A stretch of 64,000 nucleotides of DNA from assembly GCF_011801125.1 (NCBI RefSeq), contig NZ_CP046171.1, forward strand, positions 4,712,001-4,776,000. Direction: 5' to 3'. A program made the position numbers and the translations under genes. Shown here one piece after another: positions 15,856 to 24,174 of this stretch. Position 1 is the first letter of the stretch. Every line of letters starts with the position of its first letter. Origin of the DNA: Nocardia brasiliensis. GTDB taxonomy: Bacteria; Actinomycetota; Actinomycetes; Mycobacteriales; Mycobacteriaceae. Below the pieces are notes generated by a model. That model made no database searches and was not told the DNA's origin. It saw only the letters and a program-made list of their open reading frames with translations.

Positions 15856-16440
15856 TCAGAGACCGGAATGCTGAAGCCGCTTGGCGTCCTTACGAACTCC
15901 GAGCGCCGTGATGATCTCCATGATGCCGAGCACGACCAGCCACACCCCCACCACGACGGCCAGCGTGGCCACCGACGACAGCGGCCACGCGATCAATACG
16001 ATGCCCGCGATAACGGTGAGCACACCGAAGAACACGCTCAGCCAGCGGCCGGGCACGTCCGGTTCGGACAGCGCGATCATCACCGCCGCGACGCCGCGGA
16101 ACAACCAGCCGATCCCGATCCAGATCGCAAGCAGCAGAATCGAAGTCAGCTCGTCCCGGAAGCAGAACACGCCGATCGCGATGGACAGCACGCCGCTGAC
16201 GAAGGCGAGCACCCGCAACCCGGTACCGGTCGGCGCGCCGAAGGCGGCCATCAGCTGCAGAAAGCCGCTGACCACCAGGTAGATCCCGAACAGCACCCCC
16301 GCGGCGAGCAGGGTGACGCCGGGCCAGGCGAGAATGATCACACCGAGGATCACCGAGAGGATGCCGGTGACCAGAATTGTTTGCCACGCACTGCGGGCAA
16401 GAGACTGCAGAGGACCCTCGAGCACGCTGTTTGTCGTCAT
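15856..16440 (-). CDS. HdeD/DUF308-family membrane protein
   Basis: A 194-residue protein made almost entirely of six membrane helices arranged as three hairpins, with repeated GVxxIxxGxxLIAWP-like segments (IILAWPGVTLLAAG and IVLIAWPLSSVATL). This repeat pattern is typical of HdeD/DUF308 proteins, associated with acid resistance in E. coli but of uncertain role in actinobacteria. The start at 16440 begins MTTNSVLEGPLQSLARSAWQ. It is monocistronic between a convergent secreted-protein gene and a VOC-fold gene on the same strand. Confidence 0.87.
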   Translation of the reverse strand: MTTNSVLEGPLQSLARSAWQTILVTGILSVILGVIILAWPGVTLLAAGVLFGIYLVVSGFLQLMAAFGAPTGTGLRVLAFVSGVLSIAIGVFCFRDELTSILLLAIWIGIGWLFRGVAAVMIALSEPDVPGRWLSVFFGVLTVIAGIVLIAWPLSSVATLAVVVGVWLVVLGIMEIITALGVRKDAKRLQHSGL

Positions 16441-16526
16441 GATCAGATGCTAGGCCCTGTTGTGCGGGTTTCCTGGACATTTGCTCACCGAGCTCGGCGG
16501 CGTCGCGCCGACGCGAAGCGATCGCG

Positions 16527-16961
16527 CTAGCGCGAAGTGTCGGCCACCGCGTCCGCCGCGGCGACGATGTTCACCATCCAGCCGATACCGAAGCGGTCCT
16601 GGCACATGCCGAACTCGTCACCCCACATCTGCTTCTCCAGCGGCACCGAGACCGTGCCCGCGGTCGAGAGTCGCTCCCAGTAGCCGCGCAGCTCCGCGGC
16701 GTCGGAACCGCTCAGGCTGATCGAAATGCTGCTTCCCGGTTTGTATTCCATGCCGGGCGGGGTGTCGGCCGCCATCAGGGTGAACCCGCTCGGGGTCTCC
16801 AGGACGCCGTGCATGACCAGCTCGGCGCCGGGCGCCTGCTGGTCGCTGAATTCGCCGAAGGTGCTGATGGTCAGAGTGCCGCCGAACACGTCGCGATAGA
16901 ACTCCAGGGCTGCGCGGGCCGTGTCGCCGAAACTGAGGTACGGGTTGAGCCGGGAGGTCAT
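16527..16961 (-). CDS. PhnB-like VOC/glyoxalase-fold protein
   Basis: A 144-residue protein with the PhnB-like arrangement: NPYLSFGDTARAALEFYRDV at the N-terminus, VMHGVLETPSGFTLMAAD in the middle and DRFGIGWMVNIV at the end. These proteins (3-demethylubiquinone-9 methyltransferase-like Pfam family) adopt paired beta-alpha-beta-beta-beta modules and form dimers. Most have no proven reaction, and conserved metal ligands are only partly present here. Cytoplasmic. Single gene, 86 bp upstream of the HdeD-like gene on the same strand; co-transcription is possible. Confidence 0.85.
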   Translation of the reverse strand: MTSRLNPYLSFGDTARAALEFYRDVFGGTLTISTFGEFSDQQAPGAELVMHGVLETPSGFTLMAADTPPGMEYKPGSSISISLSGSDAAELRGYWERLSTAGTVSVPLEKQMWGDEFGMCQDRFGIGWMVNIVAAADAVADTSR

Positions 16962-17135
16962 GTCACGAGGTTAGTTGTCCATAGGAAAGGGCGCGATAGG
17001 TAACGCCTGACACGGCGGGGTTTATGGCCGCTGGGGCTCGGGTAGTTATCTGTCAATGGCTCTCGTCGGGTGCACCCCCGGGTGAAACGGATGCGGGTCG
17101 CGTTTTCGTGGGTTCCGGGTGGCTAGGAGAAGAGG

Positions 17136-18125
17136 GTGGCGGTTGTACTCGTGCTGCAGGCACGTGGGCTCGGTGATCTGCTCACCGCGGTCCCGGCGCT
17201 TCGTGCGCTGCGTCGTGCCAGGCCGCACGACCGCATCGTGCTCGCCGCGCCGCCTCGCCTGAAGCCCATCGTCGATCTCATCGCCTCCGTCGACGCGATG
17301 GTGCCGACCGCCGACGCGGGTGCCCTGCGCTGGGACGCCCCAGGGCCGCAGCTGGCCGTGAACCTACACGGACCGAGCACGGAAAGCATTGTCGCACTGG
17401 AGAAGACCGACCCGGGGCGCATTCTGAGCTACCGCAATCCCGCCTTCCCGGAACTGTCCGGCCCGCAATGGCAGCCGGACCTGCACAACGTGGACCGCTG
17501 GTGCCACCTGCTGGAGTCCGACGGGATCGTCGCGGATCGGCGCAACCTCGGCCTGGTCCCGCCGGTCTCCACCACCAGCCACCGGGATTGCGTCGTCGTG
17601 CACGTGGGCGCGGGGGCGCCCGCCCGACGCTGGCCGCCCGACCGGTTCGCCGCCGTCGTCCGGCACCTGCTGGTGCTCGGCCGCGACGTGGTGCTCACCG
17701 GTGACGAATACGAACGCGAGATCGCGCTGAACATCGCCGCGCGCGCCGGACTGCCGATCGGCCGGGTACTGGCCGGGGAACAAAATCTGACCGAGCTGGC
17801 CGCCACCGTCGCGGAGGCGAGCCTGGTGGTCTGCGGCGACACCGGGGTCGCGCATCTGGCCACCGCCTTCGGCACCCGGACCGTCCTGCTCTTCGGCCCG
17901 ACCCCGCCCCGCTGGGGCGGACCGCCGCCGCACCTGCTCAACCGCCACGCCGTGCTCTGGGCCGGGCAACTCGGCGACCCCTACGCCGACACCCCCGACC
18001 CCGGCCTGCTCCGCATCGGCGTCACCGAGGTGATCGGCGCGGTGGATAAACAACTCAGCAAGCGCAACTGGCCGGGCACCGGCACCCAGCAGTCCCGCCG
18101 CACCCCTTTTCGCCGCGTCGGCTGA
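17136..18125 (+). CDS. Glycosyltransferase family 9 (heptosyltransferase-like)
   Basis: A 329-residue protein from GTG 17136, just after AGGAGAAGAG. The N-terminus VLVLQARGLGDLLTAVPALR is the canonical GT9 start. The C-terminal half has VVHVGAGAPARRWPPDRFAA, typical of the nucleotide-sugar-binding domain, and CGDTGVAHLATAFGTRTVLLFGPTPP, typical of ADP-heptose:LPS heptosyltransferases. Actinobacteria lack LPS, so the GT9 members here probably act on a cell-wall or capsule glycan with an ADP- or GDP-linked sugar. The acceptor is unknown. Stands alone between convergent or divergent neighbours. Confidence 0.9.
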   Translation: MAVVLVLQARGLGDLLTAVPALRALRRARPHDRIVLAAPPRLKPIVDLIASVDAMVPTADAGALRWDAPGPQLAVNLHGPSTESIVALEKTDPGRILSYRNPAFPELSGPQWQPDLHNVDRWCHLLESDGIVADRRNLGLVPPVSTTSHRDCVVVHVGAGAPARRWPPDRFAAVVRHLLVLGRDVVLTGDEYEREIALNIAARAGLPIGRVLAGEQNLTELAATVAEASLVVCGDTGVAHLATAFGTRTVLLFGPTPPRWGGPPPHLLNRHAVLWAGQLGDPYADTPDPGLLRIGVTEVIGAVDKQLSKRNWPGTGTQQSRRTPFRRVG

Positions 18126-18184
18126 GCTGATCCCTCGACGCCCGCCCCCGTGCGCACCGCCCCGCAGCCGAGAGAAGTGGCGGG

Positions 18185-18502
18185 TCAGGGCGTAGTGCGG
18201 GCCGTTTGCAACGCGGCGGAGTAGGCGGCCATGGCGCTGGGCCAGAACTGGTCCAAATAGTCGCGGGCGTCGCTGAGGCCGCGCGGGTCCAGGGAGTAGA
18301 GGCGGCGGGTGCCATCGGGACGCATCAACACGAGGCGGGCCTCGCGCAGCACGCGTAGGTGCTGCGAGACCGCCGAGCTGGTCACGCCGGTGAGTTCGGC
18401 GAGTTCGCCGACCGACCGAGGCGCCTGCGGGAGCGCCTCGAAGATGGCCCGTCGAGTCGGGTCGGATAACGCCACAAGCGCACGAACTCCTTTAGTTGCC
18501 AC
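18185..18502 (-). CDS. ArsR-family transcriptional regulator
   Basis: A 105-residue winged-helix protein from GTG 18502. It matches ArsR-type regulators: ALSDPTRRAIFEAL, GELAELTGVTSSAVSQHLRV for the recognition helix and RRLYSLDPRGL for the wing. It lacks the ELCVCDL metal-binding box, so it is probably a non-metal (SdpR- or YgaV-like) member. AGTTG (18494-18498) and CAACT (18517-18521) form an inverted repeat that overlaps the start codon and is a candidate autoregulatory site. It is convergent with the glycosyltransferase. No obvious target gene is adjacent; the peptidase downstream on the other strand is the nearest. Confidence 0.9.
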   Translation of the reverse strand: MATKGVRALVALSDPTRRAIFEALPQAPRSVGELAELTGVTSSAVSQHLRVLREARLVLMRPDGTRRLYSLDPRGLSDARDYLDQFWPSAMAAYSAALQTARTTP

Positions 18503-18685
18503 TTAAACAGTGTGATCAACTGGCGAACGCACGCGCAACTCGGCGCATTACGGAATTCCCCAAGGTGAACACGCGAGGCGCGCCGTGTCGTTACCTATTC
18601 GTGACCGCCGAACTGGGCTTTCGCACCCTTGTGACGGTTGCCACAGGATTGCGGAGTCATTGTTCACCTCCCGTACGTTCTTCTC

Positions 18686-19387
18686 ATGCCCGTGACCGTT
18701 CCGTTATCTTCACGTCGGGGCGCGACCCGGACCCGACGCCGCCGCGCCGCCACCCGCGCGGTGGCCGTGTCCGCCGTCGTCAGTGCCTCGCTCGGGGTGC
18801 TCGCCGCCGCCGATCCGACCGGTGCCGCAGGTCAGCTGACCGCAGGCGCCCGCGCCGCCGCCGACACCGAGGTGGCCACCCAGGCCGCGTTCACCGCCTT
18901 CACCCCGCGCGAGGCCCAGATGCCGCAGACCGTCCCGGAAAGCGTCGTGTGGGAGCAGCACCGGATGGCCGTCGAGGCCGCGCGCCCCAAGACCGTCCGC
19001 CCCATCGCCGGCATCCTCACCTCCACCTTCGGCGTGCGCTGGGGCGCGCTGCACGCGGGCCTGGATCTTGCCGACGCGATCGGCACGCCCATCGCCGCGG
19101 TCACCGACGGCGTCGTGATCGAGGCAGGCCCGGCCAGCGGCTTCGGCATGTGGGTGCGGGTGCGGCAGGACGACGGAACCATCGGCATCTACGGCCACGT
19201 CAACGAGATCCTGGCCACCGTCGGCCAGCAGGTCCGCGCAGGCGACATCATCGCCACCGTCGGCAACCGCGGCTTCTCCACCGGCCCGCACCTGCACTAC
19301 GAGATCCACACCGCGAGCGGCGAGCCGATCGACCCGCTGCCCTGGCTCGCGGGCCGCGGCATCGACGTCCTGCACAACACCCCGTAG
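18686..19387 (+). CDS. Exported M23-family peptidase (LytM domain)
   Basis: The ATG at 18686 is preferred; GTG 18692 is also possible. The result is a 233-residue protein with an Arg-rich N-region and an Ala-rich hydrophobic stretch (~25-50) acting as signal peptide or anchor. The C-terminal ~125 residues are a LytM/M23 domain: STFGVRWGALHAGLDLADAIG carries the first zinc ligands (His and Asp of HxxxD) and TGPHLHYEIH the HxH motif. Catalytic residues are complete, so it should be an active zinc endopeptidase acting on peptidoglycan cross-bridges. It would work at the cell surface during wall remodelling. Confidence 0.9.
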   Translation: MPVTVPLSSRRGATRTRRRRAATRAVAVSAVVSASLGVLAAADPTGAAGQLTAGARAAADTEVATQAAFTAFTPREAQMPQTVPESVVWEQHRMAVEAARPKTVRPIAGILTSTFGVRWGALHAGLDLADAIGTPIAAVTDGVVIEAGPASGFGMWVRVRQDDGTIGIYGHVNEILATVGQQVRAGDIIATVGNRGFSTGPHLHYEIHTASGEPIDPLPWLAGRGIDVLHNTP

Positions 19388-19562
19388 TCCCTCCTCTTTC
19401 GCGAGTCGATGAGGGGCTGGCGAAACCAGGGCGTACAGCCGCGATCGCGTCAACGGTGACGCGATCGCGGCCGCACCGCCTCCTGGCCAGTACCCCGGTA
19501 TGAGACGCGAATAGCGCTGCGGCGGGACGCTTTCCGCCGGTCCGGATTCCTACCGTCGAGGC

Positions 19563-20954
19563 ATGGCTACGACAGATCTGCCCGCCGGGCCCGGCGCTAC
19601 GGCGCCCCGGCACCGGGCGCGCCCGAGCCGCGTCGCCGTGCTCGCCCGCACCACCGCCCGCGCGCATCGTCCGCTCACGGTGTCGGTCGTGTTCATGGCC
19701 GCCCTCACGCTGGTCTCCGCGATCGGCATGCTGATCGACGACCGGCAGTTGCTCGGCGAGTCGGTCTGGCTCAAGCCGTTCAAGTTCGGCTTCGCCTTCA
19801 CCCTCTACAGCGCCACCCTCGCGGTCCTGTTGTCGTTGCCGCACAAGGGCGCTCGCGCCACCTGGTGGCTCGGCACGGTCTTCGCGATCTGCGGCGTGCT
19901 CGACGTCGGATTCATCGCGATACAGAGCGCACGCGGCACGTTCAGCCACTTCAACAACGGCGACACCGACCCGATCAACCAGGTCGGCCAGCAAATCTTC
20001 TCCTCCGGTGTGCCGGGCCTGTTCCTGGCGAACCTGCTGATCGCGCTGATCCTGTGCCGGCAGCGGTTGGTCGACCGCCCGATCGCGATCGCGATCCGGT
20101 TCGGGCTGCTCACCGCCGTGGCGGGCATGGCGATGGGCTATCTGATGGGGTTCACCGGCAAACAACTGGTGCGCGACGCCGACGGCAAGGTCGTCGAATT
20201 GATCGCGGGCCACACCGTGATCGATCCCGCGCTGCGCGACCTGTCCCCGCGCGACGCGGCACCGGGCATGCCGATCACGCACTGGAGCACGATCGGCGGC
20301 GACCTGCGCGTCCCGCACTTCGTCGGGTTGCACGGCATCCAGGTGCTGCTGCTCACGGCGCTCGTGCTCGCCTGGCTGGCGCCGCGCTACCGGTGGCTGC
20401 GGACCGAGCGCGCCCGGTCGGCGGTGATCGGCGTCCTCGGCCTCGGCTACACCGGGCTGCTGGTCATCGTGTTCGCCCAGGCGATGTGCGCCCAGTCGCT
20501 GATCCACCCGGACGGCACCACGATGCTGGCCTTCGGCGGCCTGGTCGCGGGTGTCGCGGCAATGCTCGGCGGGATCTACCTGCGGCACCGGCGCGCCGCG
20601 GGTGAGGCGACCCGCTCAGCGCAGCCGTTCGGCGTCGCGGGCCAGCTCGACCAGGGTTTTGCCGAGGGTGGCCAGTTCCTCGTGCGAGGCGCCCTCCTCG
20701 ATGGCGATCGCGACGTCCTCGGCCGCGCAGCGGGCGGCGAACCAGCGATCGGCCAGATCGGTCGCCTCCTGCGCGCTGAGCACCACCGAATCGTCGGGGA
20801 TCCCGGTGCCCTTCAGGCTGTTGCGATGCTCGTAGGCCCGCTGGCGACACGACTGGCGGCAGTACCGGCGACGACGGCCTGCCTCCGACTCCACGATCTC
20901 TCGCCCACACCACAGGCAGGACAGTTGACGAGAGTGACGACGATCAGAGATTGA
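19563..20954 (+). CDS. Polytopic membrane protein, paralogue of 989-1975, with antisense-derived tail
   Basis: The frame opens at ATG 19563. Residues ~1-350 form about eight membrane segments and share RGTFSHFN, HWSTIGGDLRVPHFVGLHGIQV and SLIHPDG with the paralogue at 989-1975, which ends shortly after the equivalent position. The frame then runs on for ~115 residues (20616-20954) that are exactly antisense to a believable convergent gene. A stop (TGA, 20603-20605) stands at the expected end in the +1-shifted frame. The tail is therefore probably a read-through created by a lost stop or one-base shift. Function of the family is unknown. Confidence 0.75.
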   Translation: MATTDLPAGPGATAPRHRARPSRVAVLARTTARAHRPLTVSVVFMAALTLVSAIGMLIDDRQLLGESVWLKPFKFGFAFTLYSATLAVLLSLPHKGARATWWLGTVFAICGVLDVGFIAIQSARGTFSHFNNGDTDPINQVGQQIFSSGVPGLFLANLLIALILCRQRLVDRPIAIAIRFGLLTAVAGMAMGYLMGFTGKQLVRDADGKVVELIAGHTVIDPALRDLSPRDAAPGMPITHWSTIGGDLRVPHFVGLHGIQVLLLTALVLAWLAPRYRWLRTERARSAVIGVLGLGYTGLLVIVFAQAMCAQSLIHPDGTTMLAFGGLVAGVAAMLGGIYLRHRRAAGEATRSAQPFGVAGQLDQGFAEGGQFLVRGALLDGDRDVLGRAAGGEPAIGQIGRLLRAEHHRIVGDPGALQAVAMLVGPLATRLAAVPATTACLRLHDLSPTPQAGQLTRVTTIRD

Positions 20955-20960
20955 ACACAC
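20616..20960 (-). CDS. Small treble-clef/zinc-finger-like protein
   Basis: A 114-residue protein from GTG 20960. It shows CLWCGREI followed by RRYCRQSCRQRAYE, that is, a CxxC ... CxxxC arrangement with the aromatic/basic spacing of small zinc-binding treble-clef proteins found widely in actinobacteria. The C-terminal half is a predicted amphipathic helical stretch. It probably binds nucleic acid or acts as a small accessory protein; no function is established. It overlaps almost completely, on the other strand, with the tail of the membrane-protein frame. Its conserved Cys pattern makes it the more credible of the two. Confidence 0.7.
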   Translation of the reverse strand: MCSISDRRHSRQLSCLWCGREIVESEAGRRRRYCRQSCRQRAYEHRNSLKGTGIPDDSVVLSAQEATDLADRWFAARCAAEDVAIAIEEGASHEELATLGKTLVELARDAERLR

Positions 20961-21129
20961 CCCCCTATCGAGAAGTCCGGCAGGACAGCACGCGGCGCGA
21001 CATGACGCAGAACCTTAACGGTTCGGCGGGCGCGCGGCGGTCAGCGACCCTCGCCGAACCGGCCCGCGACGGGCGTGGCGAGGCGAGCTCGTCCGTCCGA
21101 CTACAATGGAACGGTTCCGCGGCCGCGAC

Positions 21130-21157
21130 GGGAACTATCGGCGCAGGCCCGTACGTT
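21130..21157 (+). promoter_or_regulatory. Candidate SigR/SigH-type promoter of rbpA
   Basis: GGGAAC (21130-21135) is followed after 19 bases by GTT (21155-21157, as CGTT). This matches the consensus GGAAY-N18-19-GTT of the oxidative/heat stress sigma factors SigR (Streptomyces) and SigH (mycobacteria). rbpA is a known SigR target in Streptomyces coelicolor. The site is about 80 bp before the rbpA start. Confidence 0.5.
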
Positions 21158-21237
21158 GTACCTGAGGTCAAGCACGAGAACGTTCGTCCGGACCCGGTCG
21201 CAGCGACAAGACTCGAGCACACAGGGAGAGGCACACC

Positions 21238-21573
21238 ATGGCAGATCGCGTACTCCGGGGCAGTCGGCTCGGAGCGGTGAGCTACGAGACCGACCGCGAC
21301 CACGACCTGGCGCCGCGTCGGATCGCCCGGTACCGCACCGACAACGGGGAAGAGTTCGACGTCCCCTTCGCCGACGACGCCGAGATCCCGCCGACCTGGC
21401 TGTGCCGCAACGGTCAGGAAGGCAACCTGATCGAGGGCACCACGGTCGAGACCAAGAAGGTCAAGCCGCCCCGCACCCACTGGGACATGCTGCTGGAACG
21501 CCGCAGCAAGGAAGAGCTCGAGGAACTCCTCAAGGAGCGCCTCGACCTGCTCAAGACCCGCCGTCGGGTGTAA
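21238..21573 (+). CDS. rbpA: RNA polymerase-binding protein RbpA
   Basis: A 111-residue protein matching RbpA throughout: MADRVLRGSRLGAVSYETDR, then the core RIARYRTDNGEEFDVPFADD, PTWLCRNGQEGNL, the basic linker VKPPRTHWDMLLERR and the C-terminal sigma-interaction helix EELEELLKERL. RbpA binds the RNA polymerase beta subunit and group 1/2 sigma factors, stabilises open complexes and is essential in mycobacteria. The central zinc-binding Cys set of Streptomyces RbpA is reduced here to a single Cys, as in mycobacterial RbpA. A GGGAGAGG Shine-Dalgarno precedes the ATG. A strong hairpin terminator follows eight bases after the stop. Confidence 0.97.
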   Translation: MADRVLRGSRLGAVSYETDRDHDLAPRRIARYRTDNGEEFDVPFADDAEIPPTWLCRNGQEGNLIEGTTVETKKVKPPRTHWDMLLERRSKEELEELLKERLDLLKTRRRV

Positions 21574-21580
21574 TCGACAC

Positions 21581-21618
21581 CGAAAGGCCGCCCCGTCTCC
21601 GATAGGGGCGGCCTTTCG
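21581..21618. terminator. Perfect 14-bp rho-independent-like hairpin after rbpA
   Basis: CGAAAGGCCGCCCC (21581-21594) pairs perfectly with 21605-21618 across ten bases. The ends of the stem give AAAG/CTTT, so the hairpin can work for rbpA and for the convergent flavoprotein gene. Confidence 0.9.
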
Positions 21619-21654
21619 CATGCCCGCACCAACCACCCTGCAGCGCATTACCGT

Positions 21655-22203
21655 TCAGGCCGAGCGCCAGGGGTGGTGCAGGAGTGAGTGCCAGGCGGCG
21701 GACCAAGGGAAGCCGGCGGCGGCTTGGGCGCCGGTGGCCGGTTCGTGGGGTGGGTCCTCGGCCAGCACGGTGACACCCCATTCGCACAGTTTGCGGATGG
21801 CGTCGCCGATGGGTGGAAAGCTGATCAGCGCGCGATTGGCGAAGGGCACCGCGACCACCGGCAGCCGCAGGCCGACGGCCTCGACCAGCAGGCCGAGCGG
21901 CAGCGTGTCGGAGATCCCGGCGGCCCACTTGGCCAGCGAGTTCGCGGTGATCGGCGCGACGATCAGACCGTCGGCCGGTGGCAGCGCGTCCGGCGCGTCC
22001 GGTTCCTTGTAGCCGCTGCGCACGACGTGTCCCGTCCGCGCGGCCAGATCGTCGGCGTCGATGAACCGCAGCCCATCCGGCGAGGCGATCACACAGACCT
22101 CCCAGCCGTCGCGCTTGGCCAAATCCACCAGCGTCCCGACCTCGCGCGCCACCGACGACCCTGTCACCAACGCGTACAGAACCGGGCGCCCCTGTTCGTT
22201 CAT
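21655..22203 (-). CDS. Flavoprotein (phosphopantothenoylcysteine decarboxylase-like fold)
   Basis: A 182-residue protein of the flavin-binding HFCD fold. The N-terminus VLYALVTGSSVAREV is the FMN-phosphate loop. The middle VAPITANSLAKWAAGISDTL matches the PxTANxxxKxAxGxxDxL signature that contacts the flavin in Dfp, EpiD and related decarboxylases, and VPFANRALISFPP stands in the place of the PxMNxxM motif. Stand-alone copies catalyse oxidative decarboxylation of Cys-containing peptides or act in unknown redox steps. The substrate-clamp Cys of CoaC is not seen, so this is probably not CoaBC. Lies at the far end of the minus-strand accessory block. Confidence 0.85.
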   Translation of the reverse strand: MNEQGRPVLYALVTGSSVAREVGTLVDLAKRDGWEVCVIASPDGLRFIDADDLAARTGHVVRSGYKEPDAPDALPPADGLIVAPITANSLAKWAAGISDTLPLGLLVEAVGLRLPVVAVPFANRALISFPPIGDAIRKLCEWGVTVLAEDPPHEPATGAQAAAGFPWSAAWHSLLHHPWRSA

Positions 22204-22314
22204 CCCCCCATCGTGTCAGCATTCGCACGCGCGAGCGCGACGGCGTCGCACCGCAGCGGCCGCGCACCTGGTCACCCGGTAGGTGAAAGGCGCACGGCGG
22301 CTGGGCGATTCGAC

Positions 22315-24150
22315 TCAGGACTGAATCAGGAAGTTCGCGATCAGGCTGCTCGCCATCTCGGGCATTCCGTTGTTCTGCTTCTCCGCGGCGGTCACCACGT
22401 CGTAATGCCGGTAGCCGGGAATGATTTTGGCGTTGGCGGGCAGGATGCCGCCCCAGCCCGCGTTCTGCAGCGGCGAATCACCCGACAGCAGAGTGAGATT
22501 GCGCCGCCCCGCCGGGGTGCTCTGCCAACGATCGCCGTGCAGCAGGAAATTCAGCACACCGCCGCTGCGGTTCTGCAACTGCTGGAGTTCACCGTCGCGG
22601 CCGAGCCCGAGCGCGAACACCGTGTCGGTGATGATGCGCAGGGGCGTGTACTCCTCGAAGAAGTCCGCGGGCTGGCGGCCCGGATTCATTGCCCGCGCGA
22701 ACTCCCGGATATCGGTGACCTCGTGGTCCCGGTCGGTCGGCTGACCGTGCACCGGATTGATGCCGTCGATGGTGGCCTCGGGCATCTGGTCGTAGTTCTT
22801 CCAGCCGCACAAACGGTTTCGGTCGGCCGGGGTGTAGTTCTGGCCGTATCCGACCCGCAGCGGGATGACGAACAGGTTCGGCCCGAGGATCGGCACCGAG
22901 GCAAGGCCGTTGGGCACCGGATAGGTCTTACCCGTGGTCGGGCAGTCGTAGTAGCCGAGCCCGGCCTGCATGACGTACTCCGCAGAGTTCTGGTCGAACA
23001 TCATGCCCAGCGCCGCGGTGTTGGTGAGCCGGAAATCGCGGGGCAGATTGTTGCCGGTGAACAGGTCGAGGTAATCCTTGCCGTACATGAGCCGCATCCA
23101 CGGTTCGGTCCGCAGGTCGGCGGGCACCAGGCTCTTCAGCTCGCTTTCGGCGTCCGGCTGCTGGTCGGCGGCCATCCCGGCCAGATAGTAGGTATTCATC
23201 AGCTCGCTGGCCGCGAGCACCGGCAGCTGGGCAACGCCGAGGCCGTTGCGCATCAACCAGTCGACGCCGTTCTTGACGGCCCCGCCCACCGCGGCGAAGA
23301 ACGCGTCCAGTGGGGGCGCCCCCGCGAAGCCCGCCGGATCGGTCATCGCGAACCCGTCCTCGGGCACGATGCCGCGCCCGCACAGACTGTAGCCCGCGTC
23401 CTCGGTGGTGGCCGGATTGCGATCGAAGTCCCACGCCATCATCGGGCCGGTGAGGAACGCGCCCAAAGAGTGTCCGCCACAGGCCATCTTGTGCCGGTCC
23501 GCCGGATCGGGCAGCAGGTACTCGATGACAACGCGCCAGTCGTCCATGGTCAGCGCCAGACCGTACTCGCCGAGATAGTTCAGGTCCTGCGGCGTCTGAT
23601 AGCGGTAGGTCTTGCCGTCGATCGGCTTGCCGTGGAAGTAGTAGTCGGCCGCGACGTGGTAGTCCCCGGCCTGCTGCGCGGCGACCCACCCGGTGCGGTC
23701 CTCGGCGCAGTTGGCCCGGCGATCCAGCGAGATGTACTCCACGAATTTGCCGTTCGCCGCGGCCTTGCGCACGACCTGCGGTCCTTGCGGATTGTTGTTC
23801 GCCGCACCGGAATAGGTGCCGGGCTGCACGCTCAGCAGTGCGTCCGCGTCGGCCGACCGCTCGGGCCCCCGCTTCGCGCGAAAGCGCACGAACGAGATCC
23901 AGTCGCAGGCCTCGGGATGGGCCATCGTGGAGTACGGGCTCGGGTAGTGCAGCCGGACGTAGGTCGCCTCGACGTCGTCGCCGAGACTCGGATCGGTCAT
24001 CGGGGTGACCACCTCGCTGTCGGCGACCCGCGAAACATCGGGGGCGGCAACCGAAGACGGAACCGGCAGGCCCACGACGAGCAGGACCGCCGTGATCGCC
24101 AGCGGAATCCCCACGGACAGCGACACTCTGATACGACTGGTGAGCTTCAT
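22315..24150 (-). CDS. Secreted alpha/beta-hydrolase-like protein (tandem copy B)
   Basis: A 611-residue protein with a signal peptide (residues ~1-36, cleavage near SVAAPDV). A lipase-type nucleophile elbow is present at GGHSLGAFLTG (Ser228), followed by WDFDRNPATTEDAGYSLCG. Several Cys residues are spread through the mature chain. It is a clear paralogue of the protein encoded just upstream: both contain HPEACD/HPAACD, PERSADAD/PERAADAD, DYYFxGKPxDG, DFDxxPATTxDAGY and N(N/S)A as a late motif. Likely an exported esterase or lipase; substrate unknown. I do not know a named family. The spacing of 24 bp to the upstream gene suggests one transcript. Confidence 0.78.
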   Translation of the reverse strand: MKLTSRIRVSLSVGIPLAITAVLLVVGLPVPSSVAAPDVSRVADSEVVTPMTDPSLGDDVEATYVRLHYPSPYSTMAHPEACDWISFVRFRAKRGPERSADADALLSVQPGTYSGAANNNPQGPQVVRKAAANGKFVEYISLDRRANCAEDRTGWVAAQQAGDYHVAADYYFHGKPIDGKTYRYQTPQDLNYLGEYGLALTMDDWRVVIEYLLPDPADRHKMACGGHSLGAFLTGPMMAWDFDRNPATTEDAGYSLCGRGIVPEDGFAMTDPAGFAGAPPLDAFFAAVGGAVKNGVDWLMRNGLGVAQLPVLAASELMNTYYLAGMAADQQPDAESELKSLVPADLRTEPWMRLMYGKDYLDLFTGNNLPRDFRLTNTAALGMMFDQNSAEYVMQAGLGYYDCPTTGKTYPVPNGLASVPILGPNLFVIPLRVGYGQNYTPADRNRLCGWKNYDQMPEATIDGINPVHGQPTDRDHEVTDIREFARAMNPGRQPADFFEEYTPLRIITDTVFALGLGRDGELQQLQNRSGGVLNFLLHGDRWQSTPAGRRNLTLLSGDSPLQNAGWGGILPANAKIIPGYRHYDVVTAAEKQNNGMPEMASSLIANFLIQS

Positions 24151-24174
24151 GACTCCGCTTTCGGTGAAATGTTG

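Noticed and set aside
18503..18685. c-di-AMP (ydaO) riboswitch ahead of the M23 peptidase
   Set aside because: Such riboswitches often precede wall-hydrolase genes in actinobacteria, but I could not align the conserved core in this 183-bp leader.
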